A DNA stretch of 64,000 bases from NCBI RefSeq assembly GCF_029873635.1, contig NC_080419.1, positions 72,404,597 to 72,468,596 of the forward strand. The letters run 5' to 3'. Source of the DNA: Malania oleifera (taxonomy: Eukaryota; Streptophyta; Magnoliopsida; Santalales; Ximeniaceae). Position numbers and translations under genes: made by a program. Under the pieces are notes generated by a model. The model ran no database searches. It saw only the letters and a program-made list of their open reading frames with translations, and was not told where the DNA came from. Shown in pieces: positions 36,264-47,153 of this stretch. Position 1 is the stretch's first letter. Each line of letters begins with the position of its first letter.

Positions 36264-37197
36264 CTTAGTTAGCTAGGAAAATTTATCTATAGGTCTATGT
36301 TGAAGAAGGGAATGGATCTTAGTAAGTTAGCATCTATATACACTGCTCTTTTACATAAATGGCTATGGCAGTTTCCTTAGAATTGTCTTCTCTCAAGCAT
36401 AAAGTCATTAACCCTGCATTTGAGAACATGAAATTAAGATTAAAAATTTGAATTTTAACAAATTTAAAATTTAAAATTTCATAAATTTAAATAAAGAATA
36501 ATACAAAATTGTATTGATTTTTTTGTAAATCTACAGAAATTCTAGTTTAGGTTTCAAAATTCATTCTCCCAAACATTATCTAAGTGTAAATTTAATTTTT
36601 ATGTTACTCGGGAATGCTAAAGAATTAGATGCTTGTGGAAAAGCCCACGGAGGTGTATTTCTTAGATATGCCCCCCCATATTCCTCCCTCTTTTTCTTAA
36701 CTACTCTCATATTCGCTTTTGGGAAAACATCTGAGTGGGTAGAGCCGCTTTGTTGTATTATTCTCCTCATCTTTATCATTTGAGTTCAAGTCATAATAAT
36801 GTCATTTTCTTGAGACTTCCTATTCTGCAGTACTCTCAAGGCAGAGGATTTGTCTTCCTGGTTGATGTTTAAAGGAATGAGGCTTTCTGGCGTCCATTGA
36901 TTGGCTTTGTTATTTTGACGTTGAGTTCTGAAATTTTGTTTTTGTTTTATTTCTTGTTCTTTCTTTTGTTGAGGAGGATTTCCTGTTCTCCTTCTCGCAC
37001 ATTCTTTTTATTCTAATGAAATCATCTTCTTTTGCTGCAAAAAATAAAAGGGAAAAAAGAGAAAAAGAAAAGAAACAAATGCATGCCATGCACCATTCTG
37101 ATTTGTTGATCTTTGCTGATAACTGTTCTATAGCCCCAGAGATATCTGTTGTTTTTTATATCAACAATATAGATGGAATTGTTTCTCCCCAGAAATT
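36264..37197. other. Intergenic sequence downstream of PFK
   Basis: No recognised element. Frames of about 60 codons on both strands at 36,576-36,783 show no family resemblance. Part of the right end may be PFK 3' flank. Confidence 0.5.
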
Positions 37198-37203
37198 TTT
37201 ATT
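37198..37203 (-). terminator. Candidate polyadenylation signal of PFK
   Basis: AATAAA on the minus strand, about 110 bases after the stop codon. Plausible but not proven; plant signals are loose. Confidence 0.45.
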
Positions 37204-37313
37204 TTCGAATGTTCTGTTTTGGAGATACGTGTAAAAGGAAACCTTGTTATGCAACAGACGGAGTTACCCAAATATCTGAGACCTCTTTCAAGCTGGTGCG
37301 CCTGGCTTTCTGC

Positions 37314-37463
37314 CTAATCCGCCAACTGGGTTGCAGGCTTTTCCTCGTTCTTGGCTTCATCAATTTCTTCGGGGCTTAAGAAGCTGGGCTGATGGGTTGA
37401 AGAAAGAAGTCTTGCCCACATCCTATCAGTTATGACTACCTTGTTCTGCCTCTCAGTGACACG
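37314..37463 (-). CDS. PFK: PFK exon 13 (residues 422-470 and stop)
   Basis: Encodes [33 protein letters not shown] and an acidic tail ending in TAG at 37,314-37,316. Acceptor CACAG. Confidence 0.93.
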   Translation of the reverse strand, partial: RVTERQNKVVITDRMWARLLSSTHQPSFLSPEEIDEAKNEEKPATQLAD

Positions 37464-40400
37464 CTGTGATTAAAACATTGAATCAGTTAGAATGCGATAT
37501 TGCAACTGTGACAAAAAAATCAATGCTCACAAGGGAAATCTGTGTTTAGATAAAAAAAAAGGTCAAGGATTTAAAAAAAAACAATACTGCTAAAACAAGC
37601 TGGAAAGAATGTCGCTAAGATGTCAAGTTGATCCTTGCCAATAAGGAAAAGGTTAATAACAGACAAAATTGTTAGCATTCAAATAATCAAAAATATAATG
37701 TGCTATCATTTTGCCATGAGCAAAATATTGCATGCAGTGTCCCAAATTCTACAGAGATATTTCTTTGATTGGATAAGTGGAAAAATAGTACCAATGGTTT
37801 TTTGGGTCAGTTTTGACATGAATGTTGACAGGAAAAGTACGTACTGCATGAAATATCAATTCACAAAAGTATTAAGATGCATACCTTGAAAGGAATGTAA
37901 GCATGTTTTGTATTAACTGGCCCCACTGTGAAGCCAGTATACCCTGCCATTGCTCCGTGAACGGCACCATGAGCGAGTCGTGTGCAATACACATTGTCAG
38001 ATGCATTGCTTGGAATAGCACGGATCATGTATGTAGGATCTGCCAGAAATATGATTTAGTAAGAGGATATTGATCCTATTCCACATTTTATACACACGAG
38101 GAAAAAACTAAAACAATTAAGAAAATCAGGGATTACTGACCTATATATTTAAGATTGATTACCATCTTCTGTTGCTTTGTAAAATAATCCTAAAACAGAA
38201 GAAAATATAAGAGTAAGACATTCAGCAGAAATTTCCTTTTACCGCAGACATACAACATAGAAGAAGATTCATTTGTTGTAAGCTGTCACTTGGAGAAGAA
38301 AAGAGTTATGGCATCCGCAAATGGAGAAAACACAAACATTCACCATCCCTATTGATAAAATAAATAAATAAATAAAAATAATAATAATAATAAAATCAGA
38401 AGGCTATACTGTGCTCTAATTTAGATTGCTTTTCCAGGAAATGGGGCCTAAAGCCCAACAGTGGACAGCAGGAAGGCATGCTACTCTAATTCTAAAGGAC
38501 AAGGGGATCAGCAAAAGCACTAATTCTAAAGAAGGTTGAAAACATCATTAAGAAGCTCACTTTTTTACGTAATTCATTGAAAGCTTAAATTTTCAAAGTA
38601 ACAAGAGAAATTTGAATCTGCAGAGGCACACAAGTACACATGCATGGACATATACATTTGGCAGTTTTAAACTAATCATATGATAGGGATTTTAAAACTT
38701 ACAAGATTCAAAATTTAGGAAATTTAGTTTAGAGCACAAGCAATACCTTGATCTTCTGAGATATCCAGAGTCCTACATCTTGGAGTAGCTTGTTTCCTGA
38801 AGCATCTTGCAGGTTTATGCCATCTGAAATAAGTTCTTGCCCAGCTCCTTCAGCAATCACAATCACCATGTGTCCATTTTCATTAAGTTGTTTCTCTATA
38901 AACCCAAAAAGTCCACCTTTCCCCTCAAGATAGAAGGGTGACTCTGGAATTAAACAGCAATCCACATCTCGGCTAGCAAGAGTAGCATACATTGCAATGA
39001 ATCCTGTACCAGTTTATCCAATCAAATTGTTTGAAAGTCTGGACAAAGCCATTGAAGGTGATTAATGAGTGAATAATGAAAACAGACATTGAAAAACCAT
39101 GAATTTTACACAAAAGATACAACAACAATAACAACCACCAAACTGTAAATCCCACTAGGTGGGATTGGGCAGGTTGGCTACATGAACCCTCCTCCATCAT
39201 TCTGCACAATCAAGGGCAACAATCTTAGAAAGTTGGGGTGTCATCAAATCATTTTTCACCATCTTGGTCGAATTTATTCTATGTCTATCCCTACCAGCCT
39301 ACTGCCTCCAACAACAACAAAATCACTCTCGTATTTGGTTTATGCTGCAGGTGCCCCAATATACCTACCTGCTGCTTATGCCTTGCTTACTACAGGTGTA
39401 TCCATTCCTTATTTTATCTTTTAGAATTATGTCACCGATCCATCTTAGCATTCTCATTTTTGTAACATTTACAGTTTGGCCATGTTGTTTCTTAGTTGCA
39501 CAACAATCTGATTCATATAGCATAGCTAATCTTGTAACCTTATATAAAACTTTTCTTTTAATTTTAGTCCGTCTTGGCATGGGCATGAAGAAGAATTTTG
39601 AAATCATGAAAAAAAAAAACAAACAAACTGGCATGAGACAGCTAGTAAGAGACGAAGCTTGTAACAAGAATAGTTGAAGGATAAGCTAGGTTGAATAATG
39701 GTAAACAAGCTGCTTAAGACTAAAAGCAGATTCTTATTAGCTCACTTGTTAAACACTTAATGTCCTATCACCAAAGCATTCTAAGATTCAAGGGCACAAT
39801 GTGACATGTGGCAAAAATCAACAATTTTTTTCATTTTCTTGATAGCACAGCTTTTTCTCCCTCCTCAAAAGTCATGGTTGGCAGAGTCCAACTGGCTGTG
39901 ATCCACAAAGGCAAAAACAAAAGAAATCCAACAATAAAGTTTCAATTTCAAAGTTAGCTTCTGATTGCAGTTTCCATCTGCACCTGCAGTAGCATAGAGC
40001 AGATTCTGACTACATCCTGCACTATATTCAGCTGTCTCAGATGTGAAGCACATTTTGCAAAAGCAAAATGCAGAGCCAAATGAAGGACATCAATTTCAGT
40101 GGTCAGAAGATTGCCTAGCAATTTCAGAAATTCAACATCTCCTACATCAACCATTCAGTAACGAACTTGACTACTTAAACCATATTACAACAGGATATAT
40201 ATTATGAAGCTTACCGCTGTAGCGTCCCATTAGCTTCACAACACCAATACCATTCTCCATACTCTCAGCTTCAACGTGCGCTGCATTGATGGCACGTTGG
40301 GCCTCCTCAACAGCAGTAGCAAAACCAAAGGACTTGTCAACAACCTGAATCAAGAAAAGACAACAGAACAAGACTATTTTGAGCATTACTGCTACTGCTT

Positions 40401-43085
40401 TAAAGAATGATGGGGAACAGAATTCTTTTCAAACAGAAAAAACTTCACATCCTGCAAATGAAAATTTACCGGAATGTCATTATCAATGGTTTTGGGGATT
40501 CCAACAACAGAAACATAGAGACCCCGTCGCCTAATTTCCTGCATGGCAGAAACAGATGTTCTGAGAATGGCTAACCTTGAACCATGACTAGTATGCTATT
40601 GATGTTCAGATTAAATGGTATAAAGGCTTAGTTGAGTGCTGTTGAGTTGAAATTTAAATTGAGCACTATCAGAGAGAGAGAGGGAGAGAGAAGTCTGGGA
40701 ACATTTGACCATCTATTAGCATGTAAAATAGAGGGTATCCCTGGGCCACAAGGCTCACTGCTTTGTAAGGATAGGGGAGGGTCGTCACAATATACGCAAC
40801 CTTACCCCTACTTTTATGCGAAGAGGCCACAAAGGAGCAACCTTACCATTAATCCAAGGCTCTGGCCTGCCCTCTTAGCATGGAAAATTGACATTCATCT
40901 AATTCATTGCCTCCAGACGTTAAGAAATTGGATTCAATATGGAAATTCACGACAGGGCCTTCATCATTATATGATATTGGGGGTAAGAATTAGAAAATGT
41001 AAATGATTAGGATATTGAAGTAAAAGGTGGGGCATTAGAAACAAATTTGTTGACCTTATTGGTCATATCCCATTTTGATTATGACAAATACTTTGATATT
41101 TAATGGTTGATGAGTTTGTGTGCAGGATCAATTGGAAGTATCATATGGTGCACACACATGGACTTGAAAAAGATAAAGACTCAGAACATTTATTTGTTGT
41201 AATTTAATTGAGTTGTATTCGGGTCTATAATAGTAAATAGGAAATGGTCTGTAATAATCAACGCATTATATGCATGATAGGGTAGATAAGCTCAAAGGAT
41301 TATTGAATGACCTTAGGGATCCCCTTCGGTCGACCGACGCCAGATTTTTTGGGTTAACTCACAAATACCATAGATTGTCTTTAGGACCCTAAATATTACA
41401 TAAAAATGTCCTCCATAGTCTTGAAAATAAATATCATATAATTAGGGACAACTTAATAAAGGAAAAAGACCAAAATGCCCAAGGATGGCATGTTCAGTCG
41501 ACCGACCAAAAATATATAGGCAACGCCCTAGTTGACCGAACCCCCACGTGGGAAATTCCAACTGCCTGGTCGACCGAACCCTTAAGTTCAAAATATCTCG
41601 ATCAACCGGAGTTCAACCAGTTTGGTCAACCGAACCGCGAAGGTTCTGGAATCGCCTTATGAATGGCCAACCGAACACAAAGTTCAAATTTTCCCTAGTC
41701 GACCGAACTTGGTACTACGGTCGACCGAACTTTCAAGATGGTCGACCGACCCTCTTGAGTTAGCAAATTTTACCGAGGTTAAAACACTATTAAATTTTAT
41801 TAACCTCACTTAAACTTTTTATAAAATGACCAATATGTCCTGAACGGTTATAATTCTGGGGAATTCTATATATACCCCGTCATTGCAAAGATTAGGGCAA
41901 GCTTAGCAAAACGATTAGTAATTTTCTCTCTGAAATTCAAAAATTCCTACTTTGATTTTCAAGCCTCCTACACTCATCCTCAATTACTCCTATTGCTAAA
42001 ATCACTTTGTAAGATTGCTTGAGTGTTCTTCTCATTAGGCTTAAGCTCTCTCTTGTTCTTATTGATTGAGATTATTTTATTAGAGAGCAAAACTTCAAGT
42101 TTCTCTAGGAGACTTTGTTAGTAAGTCCTCCATAAAAAAATTTCATTGAGCTTGTGAGTTTTGCATATTCATTGCAATACTCAAAGAGTTCATAGTATGT
42201 TTTGATTGCGAAAAATATTTTACATATCTTTTCCAAACATCTTTTGTGCTTATCTTTGAAAAATATTTTGAGATATTTGCTTGCGTGCTGAAGATCTTTG
42301 TTGCTATATCTTTTGATTGATATTATCATCTTGACACAAAGATCAAATAATTTTTACAAACCATTTTTGAATATCTCTTGTGGTTTAATTTGAGAAAAAT
42401 ATTTGTTGAGATATTTGAAGTGTGCTTTCGATCTTTGTTGCTGCATTGTGATTGAGACTATTATATTGACATAAAGATCCTATCACTTACACTCTCACGT
42501 ATTGATTGCAATGTTTGCATAAATCTTTGAGAGTAGACACTAAGACTACATTGAGCTTATCTTATCATATCATTCGGTAGTGTGTTGGTTGAGCATATTG
42601 GTACATATCTGCTTAGTATAAGAAGTATATGTTCCTGTACGCAAAATTATACATTTGTTGTATTCCAAGCGTGGGCCTGAAGAGGGAGACTAACCCTGTG
42701 GAATAGTCTCGAATTGACTTAGACCCGATTAGGAAAACTAGGTGCACCATCCTGATAAGATGTAGGTTGAGGTCAGCCCTGCTAATTGACTTGGTTGTAA
42801 CCGGTGCCACTCCACCCGTTAAGTGAGCTTATAGTGTAATCCTTGTGCGGGTGTGCCAAGGCGGGGACGTATGCAGTTTGCCAAAACTCGATAACATTTC
42901 TGGTGTCGTCTCTTTTACTGCTTTATTGTGCATGCTTGGTTAAATTTCTATTATAGTTTAAATTCCACTGTATATTTACATTGATTTATTTTATATGCAT
43001 TAGATTGACCTTAGGTTTGTGTAATACTTCTGTTAGTGGATTAACCTAGGGGATAAAATTTTTAAATACCAATTCACCCCCCCCT

Positions 43086-43116
<31 letters not shown>

Positions 43117-45848
43117 TTGGGATTACAGTAAAGCTAACAAAATTCTTTCTTAGACAAATCAATAGTCAACAAATTTATGGTTTCTAAAAAGAAGGGAAGG
43201 GAGATAAGGAAGGTAAATTATTATTTTGTTGCTGGCAATGATTAAGGTCAGGCAGACATGTTGATAGTGATGACTGCAGAAGCACAAACTCAAGATCAGC
43301 ACAATTTTACTGTTTGGTAATGTTATTTATAAAAAGGAAAATTCCTTGAGCCAGTGATGTTTCAAATAGAGTGGCCTCCACAATCAATTGCATCAGTTGA
43401 AGCCAACTTCTATCATTCTTTAGTTAAGAGTATATTCTCTTATTTCTTCATCATTGGGAGTCTCAGAACTAAGCAACCAAAAGGCTGCAGTCTCTCTTCT
43501 ACAATTTGTTCAGCAAGTAAATAGTTGCCATTATAGGGATTGGAAAGTGAGAGATGAGAAAAGGATTGTCAAGTAAGTTTCTACTTTAATGTTGAAACTC
43601 TCAAATTCAGAAAGATCTTTGAGAAGCAAGCCATTCTAAAAACACTATCAAAGCATATAGGTTTACCTCAAAGATAGCAGATGCTCCCTTAAGAGTTCCA
43701 TCGCCTCCAATTATATAAACCTAGACCATCAAGTAAGATCATGTGGCACTTGTGATGAGCTTCTAATATTTATAGTAATAGAAACATCAATTTAGTAAAC
43801 ATAATTTATCAAACATCACCCCCTTGTGTACCTGATTAATTCCGTGATCTTGAATTTTGTCAACAATTTTCATGGTATCATAACCTCCTCGTGATGTACC
43901 AAGGACAGTACCACCACGTTTATGGATGTCATCCACAACCTTTGGGTTTAAAGAGATGGTGTTTCGAGAATAAAATCCCATGTATCCTCCCTACAGATAC
44001 CTCAATATGATTTGTTGGTCAGACCACAAAATTATGATGACAAAACATCATGCAGCATAAAAATTAATGTCTTCTCATTGGTGGAAATAATGATGTTCCA
44101 ACTGATGAGAAAAATACATTAATGGAATACCTAGACAGTTTCTAAAGAATGCATAATCATTTTCATTCTTAACATGATTTTAGCAATTAAGTTCCCATTT
44201 TACTGCAGTCTTTGAATTAAACCAATAACATTGGATGGCAGCATTCTTGTGCAATACTTTAGATGCCAGCCTCTGAAACCTACAGAAACTCAGAAAGCCC
44301 TGCCTGTAGAAAAGTAAAACAATACAGAACTAGCACTTGAGTGACAAAAAAGAAAAATCAGCACATGCATCTCCCACAGAACTGACACCTGACAATTAGA
44401 TCTACACAGATTTCATGATTAGCCACAGACCAATTCTTGTTGGTGAAACAGATTAGTTGCAGCAGTTGGAGGGGCGTGGGGGTGGGAACAAATTTCAAAT
44501 ATTAACTCAGATTTAGGCCAAAACATGTTCTTGTACAAAAATGCCATTTCAATTTAACTTTGCACCAATGCAATCACTTACATCTATTCCAAGGATTCTT
44601 GTGACACCATACATGTGATAAAGACCACAGACTACTTCCTTGATCACAGTGTTGAGCCCAGGACACAGACCACCACATGTGACAATACATGCATGCACTT
44701 CATCGGGCACAAAATAAACCTGAGCAGCATTAAAGAGAATATGCTAGTAAACATACAAGCCGAATAATCAATTCCATGGCATTCATATGGAAAGAAAAAA
44801 GCACACCTTCTCACGAGGCCCTGAACGTCGAAAATGTGTACCACTTGGACTACTCTTGTGAACAACAATCTATAGAATGGTAAAGCAAATGTTATTGTTA
44901 ATATTAAGACCATTAAAGAACACACTTGCATAGCATCTTGAATATATGCAAAACAAGTCCCTTTTTTAGGTTGTAAAATTTTCTTGCATTTTATAAAAGA
45001 CAAAAGTCCAAAAGCCTGTCCTAGGTTATTCAAGCACCAGAGTCCTTACAAACTATAATCATTGAGACTTGTATGGCTGCCAGCCTTTCCACATCCTGTG
45101 GTTGGTAACATAAACATTCAAGAAGCCGCTTTAAGGATGTTTTTTTCTCACTTGAATAGATAAAAACTATCAAGTACATCTTAGAATTACAGAAAATGCA
45201 AAACCTGCTGGCAGGTAGGAGGCAAAAGATACTAGAGGAAAAGTAAAATCGTACGGAACCCTTTTGAAAAATAAGAATGAGGTGTTCAAACAAGTTAAGC
45301 AGTAGAACTCACGTTCTGGGTAACAGTATCATCCACATTAACAAAGTGCTGCCTGAAATCAGAAAGCCACATTACAGATCATAAAAATCTCATGAAAAAA
45401 CAAGTAAAAACACATGTACGGCAGTACTGCTTAGACTGCCAGAAATTAAAAAAATAAAATTGACTTACTTAACAACTGAAAATGCAGGATTGAATTGCAT
45501 TGGGTTGGGATAGGCCTGCCACATAACCCAGAAGCCAAATAAGATCATAAACAAATACAAATGCTTAGATAACAAGCAAGGCTAAAGAATGTTGTCATCT
45601 TTGCCAGCGGTGATGCAACCCATCTCTCTGTTCATATAACTAAATGAAAAAAAAAATTGAAAAAGGTTTGTGTTGCAATGCCAACATGACTATGTAGAAT
45701 ATAACCACTTCATTGGTTTATTTACAGAAATAGAAATCATTTAATAAAAATGAATACATAAATATATTGGCATTAATAAATAGAGAATATGATGTAAATA
45801 AGCTCACTGAAAAAAAAGAAGAAGAAAAGAGACAAGAAAATTTTGCTC

Positions 45849-45883
<35 letters not shown>

Positions 45884-47153
45884 TTATAAGCAGGAAAAAA
45901 ATACATAAAATACATTCACATTAATATTAAAGAACACAATGATGTGAATAATCTTCACTGCAATATCAACAACAACCAAGCCTTAAGTCCCACTAAGTGG
46001 CGGCAACATAAATCCCCTTTTGCCTTTCCACACCATGTAGGGAAATATCACAATTGGAGGGATGTCAAATCCTTCTCTGAAAAATAGGACCTGCATATTA
46101 TGCTCACATAAAGCAACATATTAAATCATGAAACATAAGCATTGTCCATTTGCATGAACACCGAAAATTCTTGAGGCCTAATTACATATGATTATGGCAA
46201 AATGACAACCAATCAATTAGGATCGGTGTGGATCAAGAGCTTTGTTTGAGGAAAGGAAAGGAAAGGAAAATTAGAAGATAACTAATTTTTTATTATACTT
46301 TCTATATTAAATACTATTAAAAATGAAAAAAAAATTAGTATAATTAAAAATTAAGAAAAATTAAATGTTAACGATATATAAAATAAATTTTTTGTTCATT
46401 GATTTTGTATATTTTTTTTATTTTCTTTTTCACTTTCCTTATGACCAAACATGACAAAGTGAATTCCTTCAAAATTTTTCTTTATTTTCCCTAATGTTCT
46501 CCTAGTTTCAAACTGGACATTATAATACAATCCTACTCATCGAAAGGCTGTGAAAAAGTTCACAAGGTAATCAACTTGACCTGCCTGGCGTCTTTAATTT
46601 ACCCCTCTCCCTGAAAGTAACTAGTCTAGATTAGTATGAAGCATTTGTTTGAGCATTGCCACTTTAGACTCGACAATCTAGATTATTGACGATATGTATT
46701 CGCAAAGAGGAAAAGAAAAAAATGAATCCACCAAACTGTGGCTCAAATTAAGGGAAGAGAAGACCAACATACCACAAATTGCAGTAGCAATACAAGAGAC
46801 CAGCACATCAAAATTTTGTTAAGGCTAAATTTATATATATATATATATATATAAAGGAGAGAACAGTGACAACAGAAGATCGAAAGAGTAAGATAATGAG
46901 AAAAACAAAGAAGGGCTAGATGACGCAGACCAAGAAACTCAGCATATTAAAAGCTACATAACCCCATTCTACAACAATATTTGGATGCCTGGGAAATATT
47001 CCAAACAACAGAACAAAGATCATGCGAGAGAGAAAGAGAGAAGGAGCATACAGGGAGGCAAGGAATGTAATCAGACAAGTGAGGAACATCCTCAAGCACG
47101 TATCCAGCAAGCCCCGTCTCGAGCTTAACCCCAGAATCGTTTGCCAGTCCCAT
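37314..47153 (-). CDS. PFK: ATP-dependent 6-phosphofructokinase, plant type (13 coding exons)
   Basis: Catalyses ATP plus fructose 6-phosphate to fructose 1,6-bisphosphate in glycolysis. The exons join into about 470 residues, close to the usual length of plant cytosolic PFKs. No transit-peptide-like N-terminus is visible, so a cytosolic location is inferred. Motifs: N-terminal [13 protein letters not shown] (17-29), CGGLCPGLN (99-107), GGDGT (188-192; Gly at the position that is Asp in PPi-dependent enzymes), PKTIDND (216-222, with the catalytic Asp expected at 220), MGR (263-265), PESPF (287-291) and AEGAGQ (318-323). All 12 introns are GT-AG and every junction keeps phase. ATG at 47,153 is chosen because an in-frame TGA lies two codons upstream. 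One oddity: FGFATA at 230-235 where plant relatives have FGFDTA. Intron 7 holds a solo LTR in antisense. No isoform number is assigned. Confidence 0.95.
37885..38039 (-). CDS. PFK: PFK exon 12 (residues 370-421)
   Basis: Encodes [19 protein letters not shown] and [17 protein letters not shown], near the sugar-phosphate site. Acceptor GGCAG, donor GTATGC. Confidence 0.95.
38141..38189 (-). CDS. PFK: PFK exon 11 (residues 354-370)
   Basis: Encodes [16 protein letters not shown] and the first base of Asp-370. Acceptor TTTTAG, donor GTCAGT. Confidence 0.92.
38747..39003 (-). CDS. PFK: PFK exon 10 (residues 268-353)
   Basis: Encodes [36 protein letters not shown] and [19 protein letters not shown]. 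Acceptor TACAG, donor GTATTG. Confidence 0.96.
39115..39200 (-). mobile_element. TTG-tailed SINE/LINE-like 3' end in PFK intron 9
   Basis: On the minus strand CATGTAGCCAACCTGCCC and CCACCTAGTGGGATT are followed by GTTGTTATTGTTGTTG. This tail is typical of plant non-LTR elements ending in TTG repeats. More of the element may extend right to about 39,650, where AAGTTGGGGTGTCATC-like text lies. Confidence 0.55.
40215..40344 (-). CDS. PFK: PFK exon 9 (residues 225-268)
   Basis: Encodes [19 protein letters not shown] and KLMGRYSG, the fructose 6-phosphate MGR motif. Residue 233 is Ala (codon GCT at 40,318-40,320) where relatives have Asp (GAT). Ends in the first base of Gly-268, donor GTAAGC. Confidence 0.95.
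40470..40538 (-). CDS. PFK: PFK exon 8 (residues 202-224)
   Basis: Encodes EIRRRG and the active-site stretch [11 protein letters not shown]. Acceptor TGCAG, donor GTAAAT. Confidence 0.95.
40728..40850 (-). mobile_element. Au-SINE-like fragment in PFK intron 7
   Basis: On the minus strand the order GCCTCTTCGCA, GGGTAAGGTTGCGTA, GACCCTCCCCTATCC and AGCCTTGTGGCCCAGGG resembles the 3' half of the widespread plant Au SINE (GGGTAAGGCTGCGTA; CTTCCCCGGACCC; GTGCACCGGGCTGCC). The pol III promoter half is not clearly seen. Assigned by recall of the consensus, not a search. Confidence 0.6.
41048..43139 (+). mobile_element. Family A solo LTR in PFK intron 7, perfect TSD
   Basis: Begins TGTTGACCTTATTGG and ends AAAGCTAACA. 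Flanked by AAATT on both sides (41,043-41,047 and 43,140-43,144). 2,092 bp, orientation opposite to PFK. About ten GGTCGACCGAAC-like motifs lie at 41,324-41,750. An AACGGTTA box (41,843-41,850) and TATATATA (41,867-41,874) follow. R/U5 has CAAGGCGGGGACGTATGC, and a very long C-run sits near the end. It is the best-defined copy of this family in the window. Confidence 0.93.
43077..43114 (+). repeat. Poly-C tract with a 29-base uninterrupted run
   Basis: Eight C, one T, then 29 C. The same site in other family A LTRs has roughly 5 to 13 identical bases. In the PFK pre-mRNA it would read as a G-run. Confidence 0.9.
43667..43720 (-). CDS. PFK: PFK exon 7 (residues 184-201)
   Basis: [18 protein letters not shown]: the GGDGT motif marks an ATP-type enzyme. 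Acceptor TCTAG, donor GTAAAC. The next intron is the longest (3,128 bases) because of the solo LTR. Confidence 0.95.
43832..43990 (-). CDS. PFK: PFK exon 6 (residues 131-183)
   Basis: Begins [14 protein letters not shown] and includes [20 protein letters not shown], typical of plant PFK. Acceptor TGTAG, donor GTACAC. Confidence 0.96.
44582..44719 (-). CDS. PFK: PFK exon 5 (residues 85-130)
   Basis: Carries the nucleotide-binding loop [12 protein letters not shown] and ends GVTRILGID before donor GTAAGT. Confidence 0.95.
44807..44869 (-). CDS. PFK: PFK exon 4 (residues 64-84)
   Basis: Acceptor CTATAG, encodes [20 protein letters not shown] and Lys, donor GTGTGC. 63 bases, phase 0 on both sides. 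Confidence 0.92.
45313..45352 (-). CDS. PFK: PFK exon 3 (residues 50-63)
   Basis: Acceptor TTTCAG, completes Lys-50, encodes [13 protein letters not shown], donor GTGAGT. Confidence 0.92.
45469..45515 (-). CDS. PFK: PFK exon 2 (residues 35-50, split Lys)
   Basis: Follows acceptor GGCAG, encodes [15 protein letters not shown] and two bases of Lys-50, donor GTAAGT. Confidence 0.93.
45849..45884. repeat. AT/AC microsatellite in PFK intron 1
   Basis: AT repeat followed by a short ACAC run. Confidence 0.9.
45964..46030 (-). mobile_element. TTG-tailed SINE/LINE-like 3' end in PFK intron 1
   Basis: Minus strand: CCACTTAGTGGGACTTAAGG then CTTGGTTGTTGTTGATATTG. Same tail type as the intron 9 fragment. 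Confidence 0.55.
46829..46852. repeat. AT microsatellite in PFK intron 1
   Basis: Short pure AT run. Confidence 0.85.
47052..47153 (-). CDS. PFK: PFK exon 1 (residues 1-34)
   Basis: Starts ATGGGACTGGC and ends TGCCTTCCT before donor GTATGC. Encodes the conserved [14 protein letters not shown]. The codon before the ATG is GTG and the one before that is TGA. Confidence 0.93.

Noticed and set aside
36576-36783. Overlapping 60-67 codon frames on both strands next to PFK
   Set aside because: Mirror-image frames by chance; no family resemblance.
36735-36795. tRNA-like GAGTTCAAGTC box
   Set aside because: No matching acceptor, D-arm or anticodon arm could be folded around it.
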